A stretch of DNA of 64,000 nt from Ampelomyces quisqualis (GCA_018398575.1 JAGTXZ010000020.1:992001-1056000), one strand, 5' to 3'; numbered from the stretch's first letter, positions 36,106 through 46,598 are shown. Numbers and translations are program-made. The notes: generated by a model from the sequence alone, not told the origin.

Positions 36106-37856
36106 ATGGTATGTTGTCTGATACATCCTCAAGTAACACCGACAGCTCACACGCCCGCAGTCATACAACAACCCCACACAGATCTTTGCGGACGATGTAA
36201 CGGAAGAGAAGGGCGAGAATGCGCGTCTTTCGGCCTTCGTAGGCGCCATCGCCGTCGGTGACTTGGTCAAGAGCACACTGGGCCCCAAGGGCATGGATAA
36301 GATATTACAGTCTGCGTAAGTACACCACCCCGCTATCTGTTTGGAGCATCGCTCACACACGGTGGCAGCTCCACCGGCGAAATCATGGTAACCAATGACG
36401 GCGCCACCATCCTGAAAGCCATTGCCCTCGATAATGCTGCTGCCAAAGTACTGGTGAACATCTCGAAAGTGCAGGACGACGAAGTCGGCGACGGAACCAC
36501 ATCGGTCACCGTCCTAGCCGCGGAGCTCCTCCGCGAGGCCGAGAAGCTGGTCGACCAGAAGATCCACCCTCAGACGATTATTGAAGGATACAGGATAGCA
36601 AGCGTTGCTGCGCTGAAGGCCCTGGAGAAGATTGCCACGGACCACAGCAAGGATGACACCGCTTTCCGGCAGGACCTCGAGGCTATTGCCCGCACAACCC
36701 TGAGCTCAAAAGTGCTCTCACAAGATCGAGAGCAATTCGCAAAGCTTGCCGTGGAGGCTGTCCTGAAGCTCGGAGGAACAACAGACCTCACACATATCCA
36801 GATCATCAAGAAGGCAGGAGGCAAGCTGAAGGACTCGTACCTAGACGAGGGTTTCATTCTGGACAAGAAGTTTGGTGTGAACCAGCCAAAGCGGATAGAG
36901 AACGCCAAGATTCTGGTTGCAAACACGGCCATGGACACAGACAAGATCAAGATCTTCGGCGCAAGAGTGAAGGTCGACTCGACGGGTAAGCTGGCCGAAC
37001 TGGAGAAGGCCGAGCGCGAGAAGATGAAGGCCAAGGTTGAGCGTATCAAGGCGCACGGTATCAACTGCTTCGTCAACCGACAGCTCATCTACAACTGGCC
37101 CGAACAGCTCTTCGCAGATGCTGGCATCTGCTCGATCGAACACGCAGACTTTGATGGTGTAGAGCGTTTAGCATTGGTCACAGGAGGAGAGATCACATCG
37201 ACATTCGACCACCCGGAAAATGTAAAACTTGGTCAGTGCGATCTGATCGAGGAGGTTATCATCGGCGAAGATACCCTAATCAGGTTCTCTGGTGTCAAGG
37301 CAGGCCGAGCGTGCACAATTGTGCTGCGTGGCGCAACAGAGCAGCTTCTTGACGAGGCGGAGCGTTCCCTACACGATGCCCTTGCTGTCTTGTCACAGAC
37401 TGTCAAGGAGCCCCGAACCACACTTGGCGGAGGATGCGCCGAGATGAACATGGCAAAGGCTGTCGCGGAGGCTGCACAGAACGTGGCGGGCAAGAAGGCG
37501 ATTGCGGTGGAGTCCTTCTCCAAGGCACTGCAGCAGCTGCCTACTATTTTGGCGGACAATGCTGGCTTTGACTCGAGCGAACTAGTCACACGCCTCCGGA
37601 AAGCTGTGTACTCGGGATTGACCAGCTCAGGACTAGACCTCCTGACACCTGGTGGTGGCATTGCGGACATGAGGGAGCTAGGCGTTATCGAGAGCTACAA
37701 GCTGAAGCGTGCGGTGGTCTCGTCGGCTTCAGAAGCCGCTGAGGTAAGTCACGTCGGACAATGGGGCAGTCTTAGTACACGAGCTAACATGTTTAGTTGT
37801 TACTGCGGGTAGACAACATTATCCGCAGTGCTCCCAGGAGGCGTGAGCGAATGTAA
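36106..37856 (+). CDS. CCT2: T-complex protein 1 beta subunit (CCT2), 530 aa
   Basis: Four exons: 36,106-36,108 (the ATG alone), 36,161-36,315, 36,369-37,743 and 37,797-37,856. Introns are 52-53 bp with gtatgt, gtaagt and gtaagt donors. The protein starts MSYNNPTQIFADDVTEEK. It carries the chaperonin ATP-binding motifs STLGPKGMDKIL, NDGATIL and GDGTTSVTVLAAELL, plus GGGCAEMNMAKAV, and ends RSAPRRRERM. The beta subunit is one of eight in the cytosolic TRiC/CCT ring that folds actin and tubulin. Length matches the family (~525-535). The three-nucleotide coding first exon is notable but well supported by the join. Confidence 0.93.
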
Positions 37857-38708
37857 GCGGATGAGGTTGGATCACATTATCAGGGCCTGAAATGATCGGG
37901 GGTCTAGTCACCATGAAGCTCGTGTATCGAGGGTCAGGACCATGTAGCACGTAACGACCTAATGCAGTCAGAGAAAGCTACCTTGTATGCAACGGACATG
38001 CAAGAAGGACTCGAGCCGGGTTGTGATGGTCTCGCTACCAAGAAGCGGCATGCGGGGACTTGGAAGACGGCAATATGCATGGGACCTTGGCAGCTGCATA
38101 GCAATGTACCAAGCACCAAGATATGATGGATCAACGTGTGGACTTGAGTGGTTTTCGTGCAGGTCCATGACATGTTTCCTATGTCGCGACTATAGTCTAC
38201 CATCTTGGACAGTCTTGGAGGAGACTTTGGCCCGATTGGGGGCTGGGGGTGATGCAGCGAGTGGTGCAATGGTTGCCCTGGCTTCCACTTGCACGACGCG
38301 CGACATGGCACCAGGGGAGTAAGGGTGGAGAGAGGATGTAAAGGAGCGGTGTTGGACGTCAGGGCAGTGCCCGGCGTGGCATATGTGAAGAGGACCCTCC
38401 CTCTGCAGCACAACACCCCCATCGCTTGCCAGGTTGCCTCCTATCCTCAGCCATTGTTTCTGTTGCGCGCCCAGCCGGGGTCTGCTCCACAGCCGCACCC
38501 CCGTTGCAGCATCCGCACGCTCAACGAGTCCCGCCCCTCCTCCCGCGCCCGTTTAATCTCGAGGGTCAAAATCCCGCCGCTGCTATCCAGCCCAGCTTTC
38601 CAGCCACCCTCCCACCCCCCCACACCATCGCCCGCCTGCCCATGAGCCATCTCCCTCGCCCGCCCCGCCTGCCCCAGGGCTCTACCTAGACGACGTCCCC
38701 CTCGCACA
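37857..38708. other. intergenic region with C-rich 5' leader of IRE1
   Basis: No gene is supported. The last ~250 bp are C/T-rich, as in fungal leaders. They contain a 15-codon upstream ORF at 38,642-38,689, 19 nt before the IRE1 start. Confidence 0.5.
38642..38689 (+). promoter_or_regulatory. candidate upstream ORF (15 codons) in the IRE1 leader
   Basis: ATG at 38,642 opens MSHLPRPPRLPQGST and closes with TAG at 38,687-38,689. The main ATG follows at 38,709. If the transcript starts upstream of 38,642, this uORF would be scanned first and could limit translation. Transcript start is unknown, so this is inference. Confidence 0.4.
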
Positions 38709-41700
38709 ATGCCGCGTCCGCGCCGGCCGCCTGGTGCTGGCCCGGCGCTCACCTTCCTCGCCCTGCTCTTCCTCCCCTCGATCCTCGTGGCCGCTCAGCA
38801 GCAGCAGCCCGTCGAGCACGCCCGCATCGTGCCACCCCAACCCCACCCCAACCCCAGCCAGGACGGCCACACGGCCGACGCCGAACGCCGTCAGCAGTAC
38901 ACGCCCGTCCTCGCCCAGAATGAGCGCGCCCTAGCGACCAAAGTCTCATCTGCTCCAGCCATCAGTGCTGTCAGAGCCCGTCCTGCCGCGGGCGCTGCCT
39001 CGGGAGTCCTCGCCCCGAGTGCGCGCTCGCTGCAGGACTGGGAGGTTGAGGATTTTGTGCTCTTGGCGACCGTCGACGGCCACATTCACGCACGCGACAG
39101 ATACAATGGCGAGGAGATCTGGGAAATCGCCGGCAAGCCCATGCTTAAGACCATCTACAACGTCTCCGAGGGCCGCGCCACCCTCCAGGACCAGCCCTTC
39201 GTGTGGATCGTCGAGCCGCGGGAGGACGGAGCCCTCTACGTGCTCCTGCCAGGACCGTACCCAGTGCTGCAGAGCCTCGGTCTGACCGTCAAGCAGTTGA
39301 CCGACATTGCTCCCTATTCCAGCGACGATCCGGAGCTGCCCGTAGTCTACAATGTCGAGAAGAAGACGCTCATGTTGAACGTGGACGCAGCCACCGGTCT
39401 CGTCAAGCAGAGCTTCAGTCCGAGCGGCACTTTTGGCAAGAACGACGACAGCTGCGCCTCTCCAGTCAAGAACGTCTTCAACGAGCGAGACTGCCGCGGC
39501 ACCTTCGAAATCGGCCAGACCGAGTACACAATCATCATACACAACAAGAAAACCAATGAGCATGTGTGCACCATCAAGTACGCCGAGTGGGCTACGAACA
39601 GCCGGGACATCGACCTCAAATCGCAATATACGCGCACAATGGACGACCAGTACATTTACGGCAGATTCAACGGAGAAGTCTTCTCTTACGACCACAAGCG
39701 GCCCCGTCCGGCCCAACGTCCTCTCTTCCACCAACACCTGCCGTATCCGGTAGCACGCGTGTTCGACGTCGCTCGGCCCGCCAACGACGACAGCGCACAG
39801 GCACCCCTAGTTTTGTTACCGCAGCCAGCCGGCCCGACGGTGATGGAAGAGAAAGCCAATCAGGTCTGGCTCAACACTACAGAATCAGGCGCATGGTATG
39901 CTTTGTCTGAGATCAGCTACCCCGCTGTGACAGACGGTGCCCCTGTTGCATCCTGTTACAACGAGAATGAGTTGCTGAACTGGGATGCCACACCCTCCCT
40001 TCCAGCGGACGAGTCGACGCTGGTAGGCGTGCATGTTTTGGATCATCGTGTCCAACCACCATCGCGGTTCCGAGCCATCGCCGCGCCAACTAGCTACCAG
40101 AACGAGAACGGACAAGTCGTTTCGATCCCACCTACGACGTCGCCCAAGGAGCGACCCACCATTGGTGCTGGTTCTGAGTCATCAATGGAGCGACGACAAC
40201 TCACGCTTGGATCTTCTGAGCTTCTCACCATATGCCTCCTTGTTGTCATCTCTGTTTCCTTTGGCAAGTGGAGAGGTCCTGGAAAGCTCGCGCCTTACTG
40301 GGACCTTATAGCCAAAGTGCTATCCAAGTCAAACTCGGACACGAAAAAGCCCACCAACGATAAGACCCCGATCTCAGCATCAGGGGCCCCCTCAACTCAG
40401 GCTCAGCCTGCGCAGGTAGAGCAACCAAAGCCACGTCCTGTAGATGTCACTCCGTTGACAGAACCTCTGGAGCAGACTGTGGAAGGGTTCACGGAGAGGC
40501 CTCAGCTTGACGTGCCCTTTCAATTCGAGGCCAAGGAGAAGAAGGTCACGTTCAATGTACCCCAAGAGGAAGAGGATGATGATATGTCGCCTCTGTCAAG
40601 GACGACAACTGCAGAACAGGGCTCTCCAGGCCGAGAAGAGACGCCTACTGATTCTAGTCCCAATGGTGAAGCTTCATCGACGGCAGACGGAGTCGAGAAC
40701 GGTGCTCAAGACGTATCTGTCACACCCGGTACACCCAAGAAGAAGAAGACGCACCGAGGCAAGCGCGGTGGACGTAAGCTGAACAAGAATCAGCAGAAGG
40801 ATGAAGAGGAGCTCGGTCGTATTGTTGACGCCGCCAAGCAGCTTGACCCTTCGCCTGGCTTGCACCCCGATGAGATGACGTTGAACGGCGACGACATGCA
40901 AGACGTTACAAACATTAAACGCATCGGCAAGCTTACCATTGACCAAGACCGACTCCTTGGCAATGGCAGTGGTGGCACCTTTGTTTTTGAAGGAAAGTGG
41001 AACGAGCGCGAGGTCGCCATCAAACGGATGTTACCTCAGTACTTTGGTCTGGCAGAGCAGGAAGTCAAGCTCCTGCAAGAGAGCGACCTTCATCCGAACG
41101 TGATCCGGTACTTCGATGACGAGAAAGACGAAAATTTTCTATACATCGCTGTCGAGCTCTGTCAAGCCAGCCTGTTCGACTTATACAGAGATGGTAGGCC
41201 CGGTGAGGAGCTCACCGAGCCTCAGCAAAAGTTGGCATTGGATATCAGTCGCAACATCCCGCGGGTCCTGTATCAATTGGCGTATGGTCTTAACCACCTT
41301 CACAGCCTCAGGATCATCCACCGTGACATCAAACCCCAGAACATTCTGATCGCTTATCCGTCAAGAAACCAGACAAAATGTCCACGACTAGTCATCTCTG
41401 ACTTTGGCTTGTGTAAGACATTACCGGATAATGTCAGCACGCTCATCGGAACCACTGGTAATGCCGGTACTGTTGGCTGGAAGGCACCGGAGCTTATCTC
41501 GCAGCCAAAGGAATTGATGAATAGCAGTTCGGCCGGCGCCTCGCGCGATTCCTCTAGCTCGACTGATCCTGTCGCACAGGGTGTCAAGCGGGCTGTGGAC
41601 ATATTCTCCTTGGGATGTGTATTCTTTTACGTCCTGACAAATGGCTGTCATCCCTTCGATGACGACGAAGGCTGGATGCAAATTCGAGAGTACAACATCA

Positions 41701-42260
41701 AGAAGGAAAAGGCCAACCTCAAACAACTTCGCCTCGGCGCCGACTCTGAAGAGCCTTACCATCTAATCCAATGGATGCTCAAGACTCGACCTGAAGACCG
41801 CCCCACTGCTGTCCAGGTCATGAATCATCCCTTCTTCTGGTCCGCCGAGAAGCGCCTCAGTTTCCTTTGCGACTGCTCCGATCACTGGGAGCGTGAGCCA
41901 CGCGACCCTCCTTCCGAGCATCTTTCGATCCTTGAGGAGTATAGCCACGAGGTTCTGGATCATAAGAGAAACTTCCTCGGAAAGCTTGATGCTGCCTTCA
42001 TTAACAGTCTGGGCAAGCAACGCAAGTACACGGGTGACAGGATGCTTGATCTCCTCAGGGCGCTTAGGAACAAGAAAAATCACTACGAAGATATGGATGA
42101 AAATGTCAAGGCAAAGGTCGGGCCTTTACCTGATGGGTATTTGAGCTACTGGACGATCAAGTTTCCACAATTGTTGATGGGCTGTTATCAGTGTGTGTTG
42201 GAGTGTGGACTCGAAGGGGAACCGAGATTCAGACCATATTTTGAGGGACAGACGATGTGA
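38709..42260 (+). CDS. ireA: Ire1 unfolded-protein-response sensor kinase/endoribonuclease, 1,183 aa
   Basis: One uninterrupted frame. Residues ~1-29 are a signal peptide (LTFLALLFLPSILVAA). A luminal sensor domain follows with PQQ-like DGHIHARDRYNGEEIWE near 120. A transmembrane segment lies near 500-515 (LLTICLLVVISVSFG), then a long acidic/basic linker. The kinase domain starts near 742 (LLGNGSGGTFVFEG, VAIKRML, HRDIKPQN near 870, DFGLCK). The KEN/RNase domain ends the protein (LLDLLRALRNKKNHYED, FPQLLMGCYQCVLECG). Ire1 senses misfolded protein in the ER and splices HAC1/hacA mRNA out of the nucleus. All key kinase residues are present. It converges with the tRNA methyltransferase gene, 182 bp apart. 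Confidence 0.95.
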   Translation: MPRPRRPPGAGPALTFLALLFLPSILVAAQQQQPVEHARIVPPQPHPNPSQDGHTADAERRQQYTPVLAQNERALATKVSSAPAISAVRARPAAGAASGVLAPSARSLQDWEVEDFVLLATVDGHIHARDRYNGEEIWEIAGKPMLKTIYNVSEGRATLQDQPFVWIVEPREDGALYVLLPGPYPVLQSLGLTVKQLTDIAPYSSDDPELPVVYNVEKKTLMLNVDAATGLVKQSFSPSGTFGKNDDSCASPVKNVFNERDCRGTFEIGQTEYTIIIHNKKTNEHVCTIKYAEWATNSRDIDLKSQYTRTMDDQYIYGRFNGEVFSYDHKRPRPAQRPLFHQHLPYPVARVFDVARPANDDSAQAPLVLLPQPAGPTVMEEKANQVWLNTTESGAWYALSEISYPAVTDGAPVASCYNENELLNWDATPSLPADESTLVGVHVLDHRVQPPSRFRAIAAPTSYQNENGQVVSIPPTTSPKERPTIGAGSESSMERRQLTLGSSELLTICLLVVISVSFGKWRGPGKLAPYWDLIAKVLSKSNSDTKKPTNDKTPISASGAPSTQAQPAQVEQPKPRPVDVTPLTEPLEQTVEGFTERPQLDVPFQFEAKEKKVTFNVPQEEEDDDMSPLSRTTTAEQGSPGREETPTDSSPNGEASSTADGVENGAQDVSVTPGTPKKKKTHRGKRGGRKLNKNQQKDEEELGRIVDAAKQLDPSPGLHPDEMTLNGDDMQDVTNIKRIGKLTIDQDRLLGNGSGGTFVFEGKWNEREVAIKRMLPQYFGLAEQEVKLLQESDLHPNVIRYFDDEKDENFLYIAVELCQASLFDLYRDGRPGEELTEPQQKLALDISRNIPRVLYQLAYGLNHLHSLRIIHRDIKPQNILIAYPSRNQTKCPRLVISDFGLCKTLPDNVSTLIGTTGNAGTVGWKAPELISQPKELMNSSSAGASRDSSSSTDPVAQGVKRAVDIFSLGCVFFYVLTNGCHPFDDDEGWMQIREYNIKKEKANLKQLRLGADSEEPYHLIQWMLKTRPEDRPTAVQVMNHPFFWSAEKRLSFLCDCSDHWEREPRDPPSEHLSILEEYSHEVLDHKRNFLGKLDAAFINSLGKQRKYTGDRMLDLLRALRNKKNHYEDMDENVKAKVGPLPDGYLSYWTIKFPQLLMGCYQCVLECGLEGEPRFRPYFEGQTM

Positions 42261-42442
42261 GTAGGGCTGGCGTCGCATTGTGGCATTCACAGCGCATATC
42301 GCATATATTCAGACACGTTATCCGTCGGAGTCGCTAGCCTGTTCCCAATATATTCTTACAGGGCAAGCTAAGAATGATGACAGTTGGAAAGTGTGTCGTG
42401 GGTATCAGTTGGTAAAGTGTCTACGGCTGTCCTGATTGGAGA

Positions 42443-43888
42443 TTATGCTTCCTCAACAGCTTCCCCTTCCTCTCCCTCTCCCTCTCCTTCTACTTGGTTC
42501 TCTTGTCGTAATGTGCTTGTTGCCACTTGACTGTCTTGACCGGGCTTGCGGAAAACAGCTTGCATCCAGCAGCGATACATTTTCAGCCGTCTTTGCCGAT
42601 TGACCAGCATGCGTCTGTCAACGCCAATATGTGCGATTTCGAACGCAGGCCGGGGCTCCCTCGACGTGCTCGACGCTTGTGGATCTTGATCCTCGCCCCG
42701 GATTTCAAGCCGCTCCGTTTTGCCGGCCAAATCGTCCGTATCTGTATCGTCCTCCCTCTGCGCCCTCTTCCTCCCACCCCAAATCTCCTCCAACTCGTCC
42801 TGCTCAAAGAAATACACCCTCGTGCCATCTCCTCTGACGTAGAAATTCTCCTCCATCCACCTCCCCTTCTTGAACCGCACCTGCGCCAAATCACCTCTCC
42901 CGTAATCGCGAAAGAGAACCTGTCCACCGGGCTTGAGCACGCGCCAGATATTGCGCACGGCCTGGTCCCACTGCCTGGGATTGAGCGCCGAGAAGACGAA
43001 AATCATGAGGACGACATCGACGCTATTTTCCCGCAAGCCGGGCGGTAAGCCAGCGTTTTCCGAGTCGGAGGACGCAGCCACGTCCCATACATCAGCCTGT
43101 ATGTATTGCGTATCGTAGAGATTGTTCTGCCTAATCAAATCGACAGCTTTTTTCGAAAAGTCGCATGCGTGCATCTTGAGCGCCGTGTTCCTGTTGCTCT
43201 GCAGAATCGGAAACGCGCTGTTGCCCGCTCCAGCGCCGACTTCGAGTATGACGGCGGGCGGCGCGTCTGGCTTGCCCACCTCGCCCAGGATGGGGAATTC
43301 TTGGGCCAGCCATTTTCGGTTCTTGAAGAAGTTCGTCTTGTTGTTCTTGTAGAATACGTTCCACCACTTCTCCGGGTGCGCGTTGAAGCGCTGCCGATCG
43401 AATTCGGAGACGGGATCTTGCCGCTGGCGCGTGTATTGCTCTTCGGAAAAGGCTTTGTACGTCGAGTCGACTGTCACGTGGTCCCAGGCGTTGAACTCAA
43501 ATATGTTGTCGCCTTCTTCCAGGTAGCGCGAGCCGAAGGCGAAGGGGTCGGTGCGCTTTTGGTTGTTCGAGGGGTCGTGCGAGCGGGAGGCGGGGTTGCG
43601 GACGGGTGCGAAGGAGGCGGGGACGCCGTAGGCGTCGTTTTCGGTGGGTGGGGATGTGGAGGATGCTTGTGAGGTTTCTTGCGTGGAATCCAAGGGATCG
43701 GTGGGTGGTGTGGGTGTTGAGCTGTGAGGAATAGGGTCGACGGTGACTGCGAAGCGCATGTGTTCCATGGCTTTTGAGAGTTGTTGTCTGGGTTGTGGTT
43801 TTCTGGACACGCTGTTGTCGGTTTGGAACCTTGCTTCTTCCGTCTGTTCGGGCATTCTAGCCTCGGCTTCTTCTGGATTTGTGGCCAT
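42443..43888 (-). CDS. TRM140: tRNA N3-methylcytidine methyltransferase, Trm140/METTL2-6-8 family, 481 aa
   Basis: A single exon from ATG at 43,888. The N-terminal ~100 residues are polar and disordered. Then come the family block FGSRYLEEGDNIFEFNAWDH and a Trp-rich KWWNVFYKNNKTNFFKNR motif. A class I SAM-binding fold follows (ILEVGAGAGNSAFPIL, MHACDFSKKAVDL, VLMIFVFSALNP, VLKPGGQVLFRDYGRGD). These residues are diagnostic of enzymes that methylate C32 in the anticodon loop of tRNA-Thr/Ser. No Lifeact-like actin-binding N-terminus, as in S. cerevisiae Abp140, is seen. A Glu/Gly tail (GEGEGEEGEAVEEA) ends it. It is divergent from COQ10 (277 bp between starts). Confidence 0.88.
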   Translation of the reverse strand: MATNPEEAEARMPEQTEEARFQTDNSVSRKPQPRQQLSKAMEHMRFAVTVDPIPHSSTPTPPTDPLDSTQETSQASSTSPPTENDAYGVPASFAPVRNPASRSHDPSNNQKRTDPFAFGSRYLEEGDNIFEFNAWDHVTVDSTYKAFSEEQYTRQRQDPVSEFDRQRFNAHPEKWWNVFYKNNKTNFFKNRKWLAQEFPILGEVGKPDAPPAVILEVGAGAGNSAFPILQSNRNTALKMHACDFSKKAVDLIRQNNLYDTQYIQADVWDVAASSDSENAGLPPGLRENSVDVVLMIFVFSALNPRQWDQAVRNIWRVLKPGGQVLFRDYGRGDLAQVRFKKGRWMEENFYVRGDGTRVYFFEQDELEEIWGGRKRAQREDDTDTDDLAGKTERLEIRGEDQDPQASSTSREPRPAFEIAHIGVDRRMLVNRQRRLKMYRCWMQAVFRKPGQDSQVATSTLRQENQVEGEGEGEEGEAVEEA

Positions 43889-44165
43889 CTTGAATATTCA
43901 ATGTATAATCTTGTGAACGTAAACCTGGAGGGGTGGAGCATGAGTGGAGGGGAAATTTCTCTATCGATAAGTGAGGAGGCCCACTAACCCTAGAAACGCA
44001 TGGTCGCCGTGGTCCCTGGCATGATTCATGGAGCCGCAATCCTTAGCGCGGAACATGGTCAATGATCTCGAGATGGCAAGGTCTTGCTCAGCAAAAATTC
44101 AATCATGTTAAACAGGTGACAACACTCCATCTTCTGTATTCGCCGTCCCTCCTCACTGCTTCACC
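43889..44165. promoter_or_regulatory. bidirectional promoter region between TRM140 and COQ10
   Basis: The two start codons are 277 bp apart and point away from each other. The interval contains no frame of interest. No specific factor site is claimed. Confidence 0.55.
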
Positions 44166-44894
44166 ATGGCAACAACTAAAACTGCGCGCCGCCTCCTCAA
44201 TGCCTCCCTCTACCTCTCTCAACCCACCATACAACGGCGTACCTTCCTCCCAAACCCGTTCGCCGCTGCCACAGGCGCCTCGTCGACTCCCCAGATGCTG
44301 ACCGCGCACCGTGTGCTTGGATACCCCAGCGCACCTATATACTCCATAATCGCCGATGTTCCATCCTACGCCAGCTTTCTTCCCTACTGCCAGCGCAGCG
44401 ACATAACGCATTGGTCTGCGCCAGACAAAATATATGGTCGGCGCTGGCCAAGTGAGGGTAAATTGACAAGCGGCTTCGGAGGCATCACAGAGAGCTTCAC
44501 ATCAAGAGTGTACTGCCTTCCTGGAGAGTATGTGGAGAGCGTAGGTGGAGATACAGAGACGAGCTTGTCAAGGGATGACATCGCGCATCATCTAGAGGGC
44601 TCGAATACGAGCAGTGGAGGTAGAAGGAATGGTGGAGATAATGGGTTGCTACGGCATTTGAGGAGTAAATGGACGATCAAAGACTTGGGAAGGGACAAAA
44701 CGGGTGTTTCTCTTGCCTTGGAATTCGCCTTTACGAATCCATTCTACGCGGCTTTGAGCGGAGGCGTTGCGCCAAAGGTAGCAGATGTCATGATCAAAGC
44801 TTTTGAGCAAAGGGTCGTGGCGCTGTTGAATGAGAATCCAGAGATGATCAAAGCTAGTCTGGCAGAGCTGGACGGGAGCAGACTGAAGAAGTAG
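44166..44894 (+). CDS. COQ10: Coq10 coenzyme Q-binding START-domain protein, mitochondrial, 242 aa
   Basis: A single exon. The N-terminus is basic and Ser/Thr/Arg-rich without acidic residues, as in mitochondrial presequences. The START/polyketide-cyclase-like domain covers residues ~45-230: VLGYPSAPIYSIIADVPSYASFLPYC, then the SEGKLTSGFGGITESF block and FTNPFYAALSG near the C-terminus. Coq10 binds ubiquinone and is needed for its proper use in respiration and for efficient synthesis. A Gly/Asn/Ser-rich loop (around residues 140-160) is longer than in yeast. It is convergent with the small gene at 45,044. Confidence 0.9.
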   Translation: MATTKTARRLLNASLYLSQPTIQRRTFLPNPFAAATGASSTPQMLTAHRVLGYPSAPIYSIIADVPSYASFLPYCQRSDITHWSAPDKIYGRRWPSEGKLTSGFGGITESFTSRVYCLPGEYVESVGGDTETSLSRDDIAHHLEGSNTSSGGRRNGGDNGLLRHLRSKWTIKDLGRDKTGVSLALEFAFTNPFYAALSGGVAPKVADVMIKAFEQRVVALLNENPEMIKASLAELDGSRLKK

Positions 44895-45043
44895 CCGAAC
44901 ACTAATGGTGAAGATGGAACCATGTGAATGAACAGTATTGTATTGGGACGGCGTCCTCATACTATATAAAGCGCTGTAAAACGATCATCTTGTAAATCTA
45001 ACCAGTCGCTCGAAAGAAAGAGCAGAATGTGACGCAACAATAA

Positions 45044-45618
45044 TCAATACCTCCAGCCGCGGCGTCCCCGGTCCCATCTCTCCCCCCAGTAGTACCTCCC
45101 ATCTGGATATCTGGGCATGGCGAAAGTGTCAAATCGATGCCGTCGTCGACCCGTCATCACGTCCCGACCCATGTATTTGACTCGTGACGCAAAGTCTCCA
45201 AGCCCTCGGCCACCTCGAGGAATACGTCGCTGAGCCATTTGTAGCAGTTCTGACAGTCTCTCCATTTTGCGTGATAGATGGTACGACTCTGAACCATCTC
45301 GATCGTACCCGAGCATATAGTGGCCGTGGACACTGTCGTGCAAGCGCGACATAGTGGCGTAATGGTGGGGATCGTAGAAGGACAGCTCTTCTAGAATGAT
45401 CTCTACATCTGGCTATGTGTTCATCAGTTGTGAGCTATTTAGCAAAGGGTCAAACAGCTCACGATAGCCTCCATTGCGTCGCAGAATTCACAGCATCGGC
45501 CTGAATACGGATCGACAAGCCAGCTAGCACTGCTGATATCGGGTACATCGAGGAAGGAAGGTTGCATATAGCCGGGAAAGCCTATAGGAAGGCCATGACC
45601 ATGACGAACAAGAGACAT
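45044..45618 (-). CDS. unrecognised small protein with Cys cluster and Arg/Tyr/Trp-rich tail, 174 aa
   Basis: Two exons (45,463-45,618 and 45,044-45,412, minus strand) joined across a 50-bp GTGAGC...CATAG intron in phase 0. This extends a 102-codon open frame to 174 codons with an ATG at 45,618. The first exon ends with a CCEFCDAMEAI segment. The second carries LEELSFYDPHHYATMSRLHD and a helical RKMERLSELLQMAQRR. The end is very rich in Arg, Tyr and Trp (YPDGRYYWGERWDRGRRGWRY). There is no signal peptide or transmembrane segment. I do not recognise a family. The clean splice and codon use support a real gene. Confidence 0.6.
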
Positions 45619-46364
45619 TGTTCTGGTGCTCGATAAAGATGGTGGAAAATTGGAAAGGGTTGAACTCGGTTTGCGAGCAACTGCAAAAGCCTATCCTTAT
45701 ACTTGTAGACGAGCCTCTAACCACACAACAAGCATGCGCGTACTGCTCGCACAGAGCTTAGCAAATCAACCGCGTGATGGAAAAGCGAGCCGGTGGTAAC
45801 ACGCAAACGAGGTCGGCGGTGAGAGAATCGCAGTCAAGCAGCACAGCCTGGTACACATTCGGGCACAGCGAGCGTTATGTATGGAGAGGATGAGTGAGCC
45901 GAAACCAAGCACAGAGCAAACAAGCAGTCCTCCCGACTCTTTTCGGCGCCGTTGTGCAACACTGTCATGGCAACATGATGCCTTGTTTGCCTCAGATGGG
46001 CTGACTGTGAGGCTGCTGGGCATGCTGGTGGCGAGACTGTCTACTGCAGCATAGAAGCAGATTGGTCCACTATCACCGGGGAGCCAGAGGTCCTTGCGCT
46101 TGATGCTGAGGTTCGTGGTGGACTGGCTTCAATGCGCTGTCTTGCAAGTTGCAACTCGTTGTCAACTCTGTCCTCCTTTTGGACCTCTGTTCGACTCTGA
46201 TGTGTTAGGACATGTAACACGCATCGGAAAGGTTAGCCAGGACGGTCGAACCTTCAAGGCGCGTGGCCGCGTATTTCCTTGCTAGCCATGTATCCATGGA
46301 TACTCCGCACGAACAAGCGGTCATTGGATGCGGAGGAAGTGTTCCAAGTGACATGGTTTCAAAG

Positions 46365-46370
46365 ACGCGT
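46365..46370. promoter_or_regulatory. MCB box (ACGCGT), distal, upstream of CDC6
   Basis: A perfect palindromic ACGCGT lies 229 bp before the CDC6 start codon. MCB sites bind MBF-type factors that switch on G1/S genes, including cdc18/CDC6 in yeasts. Function here is inferred. Confidence 0.55.
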
Positions 46371-46479
46371 CCTGCCTGAACAGTGGGGGATTCCGGCCGG
46401 GTGAACGATGCCGACACGTGCAGATGCGCCAAGCGGTTGAGGCTGGCAGGTGCATGGACCACCGTGCACTTTCCACTTT

Positions 46480-46485
46480 ACGCGT
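46480..46485. promoter_or_regulatory. MCB box (ACGCGT), proximal, upstream of CDC6
   Basis: A second perfect ACGCGT lies 114 bp before the start codon and is followed directly by cgcgcc. Two copies within 120 bp is what is seen in MBF-controlled replication genes. Confidence 0.6.
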
Positions 46486-46598
46486 CGCGCCTGGTTAAGT
46501 CGCGTCTCTGCCGCCAGCTCCTTCCTCGACATCCCACTCCACTCCATCGTGCCTTCCGCTCTGCACACCACCCATTGTACCTTCTCCACATACGTACG

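Larger units (their letters stand above)
45619..46598. other. intergenic region, promoter of CDC6
   Basis: No gene is supported. It separates two divergent genes by 980 bp and holds two perfect ACGCGT boxes (listed separately). Confidence 0.5.

Noticed and set aside
43106..43672. 188-codon plus-strand frame
   Set aside because: It lies antisense within the tRNA methyltransferase gene and has a composition typical of a shadow frame.
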